64,000 nt of DNA. Source: Gibbula magus. Taxonomy: Eukaryota > Mollusca > Gastropoda > Trochida > Trochidae. Both the position numbers and the translations under genes were made by a program. Below the pieces are notes generated by a model that saw nothing but the letters and a program-made list of their open reading frames with translations, did not search any database and was not told the origin of the DNA. Position 1 is the first letter of the stretch; every line of letters begins with the position of its first letter. Location: assembly GCA_936450465.1 (NCBI GenBank), contig OW388300.1, forward strand, positions 20,027,232 to 20,091,231. The letters are read 5' to 3'. This document shows, one piece after another, positions 56,416 through 64,000 of this stretch.

Positions 56416-56800
56416 TCTTTGCATATGACTTCAAATCCACTTAGAACATAGAAGAAGTCAAAAACGATCTTGCTATAATGTATATCTGACTCGACATCTC
56501 CACTTTGATGAAATTAAAAACTATTGTTCAAGTGTCGGACGCAGCTGCAACACCACAGCACTCTATCTTCATGATGAGAATCATTTTCTGATGCAATCAT
56601 CTGATTTAAAAGCGTAATCTCTCCCTTGCTGATTAGCTCTTTGTTTAAAATATTTCATATTCCATAAACTGCGAATAGAAGTGTTCCCACATGAGCAATT
56701 TAAAACATATTTAGTGGAAGAATGTTTTTTGTTTGTCAAATCAATTCTACATGCATATATCATTTTAAGTAATGAATGTTTATCAGCCATAACTTGCCTT
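56416..56800. other. spacer, no gene seen
   Basis: No gene or repeat family recognised. Confidence 0.4.
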
Positions 56801-56890
56801 CTTCAAGAGTAAACAGATCCTTCAATAGTAAACAGATTCTTCAATAGTAAACAGATCCTTCAAGAGTAAACAGTTCCTTCAAGAGTAAAC
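56801..56890. repeat. ~20-bp tandem repeat
   Basis: Four to five units of CTTCAAGAGTAAACAGATC, with a stray unit near 56931. Confidence 0.88.
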
Positions 56891-58368
56891 GGTTTAATTA
56901 TGATTTTCTGTATATATCATAAGGCATCTCCTTCAAGAGTAACAACTTAATTATGATTTTACTGTAAATATGTTAAGCTATTACAAGTGGTCACTTACAT
57001 GAATCATTCAACAAAACTAGATCTTCAAAGAAAAAGTTTCTTGTTTAACTGGCAGGGATGCATGTTTTCATTGTAGCACAAAATTAGAAACTCAGCATTC
57101 TGTCTGAGTAGATGTCTGTTTCATCAACATTTGAGGAAAATGAAAGAAGGTTTGTTATTCCTGAACCTAATTATGTAATGACCAATTTTAGCCTAATGCA
57201 CCTGAGGCCAGACCAAATTAATTATACCCCTGACCATCAGTCTGGGGGTATTTTATAATACAGAGGGTCCCGTCCATCTAAAGACATGTTTTATTTGACC
57301 AATTACAGAAAAAATATTCAACATTGCACAAATCTTTTACACTGCCAGGAGAAGTGCACTGCTGAATTTCAAGTGATTTTATTCATTTTTTAAGAAATTT
57401 TGATAACTTATATATAAGGATTTTGTGGGTAAATGGCTAAGGTACGCATGGCAGGAAAAAACCTTTGTTGTAGTGTAAAAGAAAAGTTGCTTGAAAGGTT
57501 TCCGTTAAGGAATATTGACAACGTTTTCTTTAAAAAGATTGTAATTTTCATTTTTTTACCTCGTTGGGAAATTTGGACAACAATTTTATGGAGAGCAGAA
57601 AAAGTTTTCTCTAATTTTATTAAAATCATGGGTGGAGATTTCATAAAACAAAGTTTATAAATTTGTCTGCCTCAGCAGGAATTCTTTGAATGTTCTATTG
57701 TTTTCAGCAAAGTATTGCTAACATCTTCTGTGTCAGAAATAAAAGAGTTTTGTCAGTGGACCTTTTCCAAAATTGATTAGTGCTGTCAGTGCCAGATGTG
57801 ATTTGAATCGTACTTTATAAGAGGGGTGATTGATACGCACTGAGTCTCGCACAGGAAGATAAAAGGAAATCAAATCAAATCAAAATTTAGTTTTCAACAT
57901 TGTCCTCTTGAAATGTGATACCCTTCTCCCATAGGTGTTTGTAGTGATTTCATACCAGTTCTGTAGAAGTATCTGTCTTTGGCGTCTAAAAAATACCATG
58001 CTATCATCGTCAGGATCAAGTGCCAACTGGAAAGATTTTTTTCAGAGTTGGACACAGACGGCAGTAATCGTTGCACTCAAGATGAAACCTTCCTCATATA
58101 AAAAATTCCGGTGATAATGAAATGAACTCTCAGAATAAGAATCTATCATAGAATGATGAACAGAGAGTGTAATTTTAAGATTAAGAGAGAAGTAATATTT
58201 ATAAAAAGAGAAATTGTCAGAATTTTACAAAGTCTTTACCTTGCTGAGTCTCAATTGTATCAGTGCAGTAATGCTTGGAACAAAAAATAGAAATTTGTTG
58301 CAGTTTTATTTCAAAAGTTTATATATATACATTTGTCATTTATAGCATGGAATGCTTTAATATTATAT
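56891..58368. other. AT-rich spacer, no supported gene
   Basis: ATACCCCTGACCATCAG then GGGGGTAT at 57221-57252 is a CCGTCCG-element end remnant. A 75-codon ATG frame at 57433-57660 has no recognisable family. Confidence 0.4.
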
Positions 58369-58690
58369 TGAAAAAAGAAACAGGACCAGTTTTATTACAG
58401 ACCCTTGACCTTCCACAGATTCTTCTGAAGTTCGGTCGGCGCCATCGGTGTCTGATCTTATTTGTCTTGTATTGAAGTCAGAATGGTTGAGACAACAAGA
58501 AAACATTTGTACAGTGTCATTACACAATTTTATATTTGTCATATATTGAATTGCTTGGGACTGTCTGGTGTAAAGAAAGGGGGAAATTGTCCCATTTTTA
58601 TTTCAGACGTTTGACCTTCGGACAATTTGCTTGGCGCCGTTACTGTCAGATTGGATTTGTCTTGTCTCGGTTTAAGAAGAGTTGAAAGAA
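58369..58690 (+). repeat. two diverged copies of a ~120-bp segment
   Basis: Copy 1 (58379-58530): CAGGACCAGTTTTATTACAG and TTCGGTCGGCGCCATCGG. Copy 2 (58580-58690): CATTTTTATTTCAGACG, CTTGGCGCCGTTACTG and GATTTGTCTTGTCT. A third copy is at 61136-61300. Confidence 0.65.
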
Positions 58691-59477
58691 AAATGAAGAT
58701 TTCATAGAAACGTCCAAAAGATATAAAACTGAAGGACCGTTTGGGAATTCTTGTGAGGTATATAAGATTTCTCCAAGAATGAATCAGAGAAATATTGATT
58801 TGTTGGCAATATGGAGAAGTGTTTAGAGTCACGTCTCTCTGACATTGATCATTCAGTTCTTGTATAAAGTCTTATGGATATGAGCTCAAATGAGTAAAGT
58901 ATCTCTCTGATATCGATAATGCAAAGTTTGAGAATGAAAGTCAAATGGATGCGGGCTCCATTAAGTGAAGTTACTCTCAACTTCGGTACGAGATGTACTT
59001 GACTCTGTCAGCACACAGTTTCCCAATGCAGAGAGCTGGTGACCTTCAAGTATTTGCTGGCGTGAAGGATAGAGATTGGGTGGACTCTGCAGCACTCGCG
59101 ATCACTTCACTCTAGATGCTTTAAGTGATAGGGTCCTCAAAATGGTGAACAAGTCGCTAATTAAATTACTAATTGATCAGTTTTCACAGTTTCGAGGAAA
59201 AGTGCTTGTTGGCAATTTAGTCTTAAAGAGAGAGAAGGAGGTTTCAATGCATTATCTGTGGAAATGGATGAGGGTTGAGGTTATGATGCTGTTGTGATTT
59301 GAATAATTGATTTTTACTGTTGGAAAATCTGAAAAAAGGTTTTTCAATTATAGGGTTGTAGTGGTGTTTTAAGCATACTGAACAATGATTGATATTTTGT
59401 GTGACAAAAGATTGGTTTGAAAAATAAAAAGGAAAAAATCAGACAAAGCAAAAGAATTAGAAATTTTGAGTAAAAGA
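58691..59477. other. spacer, no gene seen
   Basis: No gene or repeat family recognised. Confidence 0.4.
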
Positions 59478-60378
59478 TTGTAAAACCTTGTACAGGGGAG
59501 TGATAGATTGTAAAACCTTGTACAGTGGAGTGATAGATTGTAAAACCTTGTACAATGGAGAGATAGATTGTAAAACCTTGCACAGTGGAGAGATAGACTG
59601 TAAAACCTTGTACAGTGGAGAGATAGATTGTAAAACCTTGCACAGTGGAGAGATAGATTGTAAAACCTTGCACAGTGGAGTGATAGAATGTAAAGCCTTG
59701 TACAGGGGAGAGATAGATTGTAAAGTCTTGTAAAGTGGAGAGATAGATTGTAAAACCTTGCACAGTGGAGAGATAGATTGTAAAACTTTGCACAGTGGAG
59801 AGATAGATTGTAAAACCTTGTACAGTGGAGAGATAGATTGTAAAACCTTGCACATTGGTGAGATAGATTGTAAAACCTTGTACAGTGAAGTGATATATTG
59901 TAAAACCTTGCACAGTGGAGTGATAGATTGTAAAACCTTGCACAGTGGAGTGATAGATTGTAAAACCTTGCACAGTGGAGTGATAGATTGTAAAACCTTG
60001 CACAGTGGAGAGATAGAATGTAAAGCCTTGTACAGGGGAGAGAAAGATTGTAAAATCTTGTACAGTGGAGAGATAGATTGTAAAACCTTGCACAGTGGAG
60101 TGATAGAATGTAAAGCCTTGTACAGGGGAGAGATAGATTGTAAAGTCTTGTAAAGTGGAGAGATAGATTGTAAAACCTTGCACAGTGGAGAGATAGATTG
60201 TAAAACTTTGCACAGTGGAGAGATAGATTGTAAAACCTTGTACAGTGGAGAGATAGATTGTAAAACCTTGTACAGGGGAGTGATAGATTGTAAAACCTTG
60301 CACAGTGGAGAGATAGATTGTAAAACCTTGTACAGGGGAGTGATAGATTGTAAAACCTTGCACAGTGGAGAGATAGAT
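59478..60378. repeat. 30-bp minisatellite with 420-bp higher-order repeat
   Basis: About 30 units of TGTAAAACCTTGCACAGTGG plus AGAGATAGAT. The variant order around GAATGTAAAGCCTTG and GTAAAGTCTTGTAAAG at 59685-59735 repeats exactly 420 bp later at 60105-60155. Because 30 is a multiple of three, open frames run through it on both strands; the 339-codon minus-strand frame starts at GTG, not ATG, and is not called a gene. Confidence 0.95.
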
Positions 60379-61069
60379 TACGGTAGTGCCTCAGAGTACA
60401 AGGTTTATCTTACTGACATGTTGACAGACTCCTACAATCTGTGCTGGATCTAACTTGCTCTTCATTCGGCTATCTTCAATGATGCTTGTAAGATTAGGTT
60501 TAAAGTTTTAAAAAACTGAACGGTTGAAGAATAGGCTGTGAAAAACTCTCCATGTGAGTGGGGTCCTATTGATTTTGTGTCTAAGAAGCAGCTCTCAAGT
60601 CATTAATGATCAAATCTGGTACATTGAGAATAAAAGGAGCAGTTTCTATGATCGCAGAGGATCGGTGGGAGTCTATGAAATGATGCTTTATCATTTTCTG
60701 GATAATAAAATCATTTGAATGGATTGAAAAGGAGGAACTTCCAAGTGGAAGAGTTTAAGCATTTGACAATAGTAATTAATTTTAAGCGCATTCTTGTGAA
60801 AGCTTTTACAATAAGTGTTTTACAATAAGAATGAAATTGCCAGGATTTGCCATTTCCTATTGTATAGGGGCCTGGGATATTGGTTTGGTCCGCACATTCA
60901 GTTTCAAAGCAACTTGTCAGGGTTTGAATTGCTGATTCCAGCAAATGCTTGAAGATTATTTCACTTTAAGACTTTGCTATTCTTTATTGTAGAAAAGGGA
61001 TTGGTCAGCATATTCTGTCTCGAGAAAAGATTTCAGAGTTTGAATGTTGATTTCATCTAATTCTTGCAG
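60379..61069. other. spacer, no gene seen
   Basis: Ends with a TTCATCTAATTCTTGCAG acceptor-like site. Confidence 0.4.
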
Positions 61070-61108
61070 GCTTCACTGGAGGGTATATCAACTTCTGACG
61101 TGATGCAA
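61070..61108 (+). other. very weak candidate exon, 39 bp
   Basis: Acceptor TTCTTGCAG, an open frame of 13 codons (ASLEGISTSDVMQ), and donor GTAAAATA. Both sites are only moderate. Confidence 0.15.
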
Positions 61109-61135
61109 GTAAAATATGCTAGAAAACAGGTTGAT

Positions 61136-61300
61136 GGTGTTATTGGAACAAGGACCCAGTTTTATTGGAGACACTTGACTTATCTTCTACAGATTCTTCT
61201 AAGATTTGGTCGGCGCCATCGATGCCTGATTATATTTATTCCGTACTGCAGTCATGATAGTTGAGACAAAAAGAGATCATTTTTACTATTATACAATTTT
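61136..61300 (+). repeat. third copy of the GGTCGGCGCCATCG segment
   Basis: AGGACCCAGTTTTATTGGAG and TTTGGTCGGCGCCATCGATG match 58379-58530. Both copies keep an open frame reading QILL(K/R)FGRRHRCLI. Confidence 0.65.
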
Positions 61301-61354
61301 GCATCTGGCCTTTAAACCGTACAAGTGAATTACTCAAGGAACCAGATTTTAATC

Positions 61355-61634
61355 GGGGACGGGATAGCGCAGTGGTTAGCATGTTCGGCTTCCAATCAAG
61401 AGGTCAAGGGTTTGAAATCCGCCAGGCAACTTTGTCTGCAGAAGAGAACTGTTCTACACGCAGTAAGGTTTGGGTGCAATGCTATACTGAATTTCAGCCC
61501 TGCTCGCAGGTTTCACTGCAATGCATAGCCACATGGCGTTGCGGGCGTTCTCCCTACCATAATACTAGCAACCGTGATATAAGTGAAATACTCTTGAAAG
61601 TGGCGTTAAAACCCCAACTCACCTCACCTCATAG
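61355..61634 (+). mobile_element. tRNA-derived SINE
   Basis: AGATTTTAATC at 61344-61354 and 61635-61645 is the target duplication. Box A TAGCGCAGTGG is intact, box B carries an insertion, and a segment of about 46 bp between TTTCAGC and CTGCTCGC is deleted. Confidence 0.93.
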
Positions 61635-61758
61635 AGATTTTAATCTCTTCTGTAAAATTACTTAAAGGTGACAATTTTTAAAGGAAATATTTTATTTCTT
61701 TGATGAAATGGTATAAAAGTGAAGCAATTTGGTTGGTAACTATATAATTGGTAGTTAA

Positions 61759-61805
61759 AGGGGCAGTAACACGTTTTTTGCAAAAAAAATTTGCAAACCG
61801 CCCCT
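61759..61805. mobile_element. 47-bp minimal MITE-1 (ends only)
   Basis: AGGGGCAGTAACACGTTTTT is joined almost directly to AAATTTGCAAACCGCCCCT, with TTAA on both sides (61755-61758, 61806-61809). The whole interior is gone. Confidence 0.85.
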
Positions 61806-61809
61806 TTAA

Positions 61810-62164
61810 GTTGCATATTCCCAGTGAGTTGAGAAGGAAAAAGGAGTTCTTTGGTCTGTACACCAGGGTAATAATGTGTGTGAGGAGTTCTGTACAATAT
61901 CAGTGTCCTCATTTTTATAAATATGATTAATATTTAAATGGTTGAAATATTAAATATCATATCTCACAGTATAGGTTTATGACCATGTTGAATACTCTTT
62001 GACTTTATTTGATAAATCATATTAAAAAACACATTTTCATACATTATTACTGCTTCAATTACCATAATAAGCTGATGGATGTTGATGCATTGTGTTAATA
62101 GAATAGGAATAATACAATATGATATTTCTGTTTTCTAATAAATTCTCTCCAATACAATCATTTG
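61810..62164. other. AT-rich spacer, no gene seen
   Basis: No gene or repeat family recognised. Confidence 0.4.
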
Positions 62165-62184
62165 CTCTACGTGCAACAGCCTAA

Positions 62185-62420
62185 TATTAATTTGATTTGT
62201 ATTCGCGTTTAATCCTATTGTGTCTGTGTCATTGGCTTAAGTCATTGTAGCACATGCCGTTTGGAGCTTGGAAGGCTTATTGAGCTAGGTGCAGCTCTTG
62301 TGTGTGGTATATCAGTATGAGAAGGGCTCAGCGGCAGCTGTTAGGAGTTTAGTGGCAGCAGGACTAGTGGAGACAACAGTTCCTGACAATCGGTCCTCTG
62401 CTGTGGAGAGTTCTCAGTTG
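62185..62420 (+). promoter_or_regulatory. conserved block 2, candidate alternative first exon or promoter
   Basis: 62280-62390 is the 97% identical partner of 31027-31137. Weaker upstream similarity (TTGATTTGTATTCGCG, CCTATTGTGTCTGTG) and downstream similarity (GTCCTCTGCTGTGGAGAGTT) show that the two are old duplicates with a preserved core. A strong 5' splice site follows at 63098. Confidence 0.4.
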
Positions 62421-62754
62421 ATCATTGATGTAGAGACATGTAAGGGAGAAAGTTTGGTAATGCTTGTGATGTGAAGTGAATTTTTTTGGAAAGTGGTTGT
62501 GGTAGCAGAAGACAATGCTCTTGTTCTGTAGAAAGTTTGTTGGTTGTTTTGATGAGTTCTAAAGAAATCTGAAGTCAAAGATTAGTTCAGGTGACTGAAA
62601 TGACGAGAAAAATCTGAAGACTCAGAGTTGGACTAAGTCTCTTATGGAAGGATGAAATCAGTGGACGGAATGTGTGACAGACTGGGAATTGAAATAATAC
62701 ACTAGTTCACGGACTGGGCTACAGACTGTGGTCTCAACATAGAGAAGTCTCGGT
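62421..62754. other. spacer following conserved block 2
   Basis: Less AT-rich than the window average; could be transcribed leader if block 2 is a first exon. Confidence 0.3.
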
Positions 62755-62852
62755 ACTTGTCAGTAGTTGTCAGTAGTTGTCAATTGTTGTCAATTGTTGT
62801 CAATTGTTGTCAATTGTTGTCTGTAGTTGTCTGTAGTTGTCAGTATAGTCAG
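62755..62852. repeat. 10-bp tandem repeat
   Basis: TTGTCAGTAG and TTGTCAATTG units, about nine copies. Confidence 0.9.
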
Positions 62853-63092
62853 AGAGTCACCGCACATGAGGGAAATTATGGATCGGATAAAGTGATTAGC
62901 TAAACCTGTTGTTACACGCATTCTTGGTAAATTTTCATAATTCGGCAGGAAGGAACGATATATATTCATTCTCTTCTTAATCATGGGACAGCATTATATT
63001 GCATATAACAGCAAGAGGTGCTGGCTCTTAAAATTGTCAAATAAAGGACATGGTGGACTTCTAACTAGAGGACAATTTTAAGGACTTCTTTT

Positions 63093-63104
63093 TTCTGGTA
63101 AGTG
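63093..63104 (+). other. strong 5' splice-site candidate
   Basis: TTTCTG then GTAAGTG, GT at 63098-63099, about 710 bp after conserved block 2. Confidence 0.4.
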
Positions 63105-63578
63105 CATGTTACACATTGATAAGACTTTAACACTTTTTCAGAAATAAAAGAAGACTTATTTTGTTAATCATTTCTTACATCCTTAAGTAAATTATTTTAC
63201 CTTTCAAATATTATTGTTAAATTGATCTATGTTGATCATAAGCTATTTCCTTTGACAGATATATTCTCATTCTAACTTTTGAATCAAAGCTTTTTTTGGT
63301 TTGATTTTAAAAGTTGCATGGAAATGTAACTTCAGTGGCACATTGTGTATAGTGAGATCTTTCTCCTTAGTGTAAGGATATTCTTGCTATGTAGACTCAC
63401 ATACCTGTCATGTAGATAACTCTACCTATATACCTACATACCTATATAACCCTACCTACACATACCAAGCTGTCATCATCAATACGTTCTGTGTATGTTT
63501 TATCGTTCCTTGCTATGATAACTTTCTAATTTCCTTTACCAATTGCATAAGGAGAAATAAAACCTTTTTTCTTATTAT
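63105..63578. other. AT-rich spacer, no gene seen
   Basis: Degenerate ACCTACATACCTATATAA words at 63400-63470. Confidence 0.4.
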
Positions 63579-63580
63579 TA

Positions 63581-63771
63581 TCGTATTTACTCGAGTATGA
63601 CCCTGATCTTGATTATAACCCAAGCCTAGAATATAACCATGGAGTGCTAAGGTGAATACAACCTGGGTCTCGAATATTAATTTAAGGCCTACCATATTTC
63701 CTTGAATACAACCATGCCTCAAATAGAACTCAAGGGTGAGGGGCGCTGAACGAAATAGAACTCAGATATGG
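63581..63771. mobile_element. possible MITE-3 relative
   Basis: TA (63579-63580), then TCGTATTTACTCGAGTATGA; right end GAACTCAGATATGG, then TA. The ends are loosely inverse, and the interior has repeated GATTATAACC and GAATACAACC words. Confidence 0.45.
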
Positions 63772-63965
63772 TAACTCTTTTTGAGGTTGCCAAAAAACTT
63801 TGAGCTTTTGAACTTTGAAGACAACGACCTTAGCTAGTCTACGTAATTCTTTGTTCCTTGTACTTGTTGTGTGTATTTTGCACTGTGCAGTGCCAGTTGA
63901 AGCATTGTCCTATTCTTTCTATGCTGAGCACCAAGCAAGCAAGCAACAACTTCTCCATTTGGATG
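63772..63965. other. spacer, no supported gene
   Basis: A frame with a signal-peptide-like stretch begins at TTG 63815 with no ATG; see rejected items. Confidence 0.3.
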
Positions 63966-64000
63966 AGCAAAATAGTGCAGAGGTTACGCATTTGGCTTAG
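63966..64000 (+). mobile_element. possible SINE head cut by the window edge
   Basis: AAAATAGTGCAGAGGTTACG then CATTTGGCTTAG resembles the SINE box A region with several changes. Confidence 0.45.

Noticed and set aside
57433..57660. 75-codon ATG frame (MAKVRMAGKNLCCSV start)
   Set aside because: No family resemblance, no splice or poly-A context, and in AT-rich DNA a frame of this length is expected by chance.
59344..60363. 339-codon minus-strand frame with QGFTIYLSTV repeats
   Set aside because: It is the translation of the 30 bp minisatellite, starts at GTG rather than ATG, and frames are open on both strands for the same reason.
63815..64000. 61-codon frame with a signal-peptide-like LFLVLVVCILHCAVP stretch
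   Set aside because: The first codon is TTG, preceded closely by an in-frame TGA, so there is no ATG start. The end overlaps a SINE-head-like sequence. An exon entered from an upstream acceptor is possible but unsupported.
1..64000. CRISPR array, prokaryotic operons, rRNA genes
   Set aside because: The tandem arrays have no unique spacers of uniform length, and there are no ribosome binding sites, operon-like gene runs or rRNA signatures. The window is eukaryotic.

Overview
The window looks like non-coding DNA (intron or intergenic) from a metazoan, most likely a marine gastropod mollusc. It is AT-rich and has no long spliced gene, no operons and no ribosome binding sites. It is packed with tRNA-derived SINEs, short inverted-repeat elements, CCGTCCG-type elements and minisatellites, a repeat style I associate with gastropod and bivalve genomes. 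The taxon is an inference from repeat style, not from a gene.

Only two stretches can be called protein-coding with confidence, and both are transposase genes. The first is an intact 677-codon piggyBac-type transposase at 46486-48519. It lies inside an apparently complete 6.16 kb element (43967-50122) with TTAA on both sides, matching ends, a TATA-like box, a possible 5' intron acceptor and a polyadenylation signal. The second is a minus-strand pogo-like element (15246-16684) with about 45 bp inverted ends next to TA. Its catalytic core is deleted, and it keeps only the DNA-binding half (15805-16380) and a scrap of C-terminus (15587-15804).

The rest is layered mobile DNA. About 14 copies or fragments of one tRNA-derived SINE are present, all in the same orientation, seven or more with target-site duplications. 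Several short inverted-repeat families (here MITE-1, -2, -4 and -5, plus piggyBac-derived copies at 5519-5690 and 24893-25378) end at TTAA. A TA-flanked family (MITE-3) and a pogo-like short element are also present. Nesting can be read directly: MITE-1 in MITE-2 (9284-9639), SINE in MITE-1 (10605-10881), MITE-3 in MITE-1 (56255-56366), MITE-3 in MITE-4 (33106-33430), SINE in a pogo-like element (26971-27274) and SINE in a minisatellite (54924-55221). These give a relative chronology and empty-site evidence for target duplications.

Two CCGTCCG-containing elements (2801-4440 and 40931-42160) carry internal 171 bp and 145 bp satellites. More than a dozen other tandem arrays occur, including a 71 bp array built from a transposon end (18386-19445), a telomere-like array (14185-14735) and a 30 bp array with a 420 bp higher-order repeat (59478-60378).

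Two signals are not explained by ordinary repeats. The first is a set of six long foldback hairpins (4724, 16983, 27673, 38852, 39330, 52511) with unrelated arms. Several share a CTCGCTCTCGCTCG-like loop and have TGACGTCA palindromes nearby. The second is a pair of blocks 31 kb apart (31027-31137 and 62280-62390) that are 97% identical over 111 bp while their flanks have diverged. Each is followed about 0.8 kb later by a strong 5' splice site, which suggests alternative first exons of a plus-strand host gene. Two well-bounded candidate micro-exons (1867-1912 and 53762-53808) fit a plus-strand gene with large introns crossing the window.
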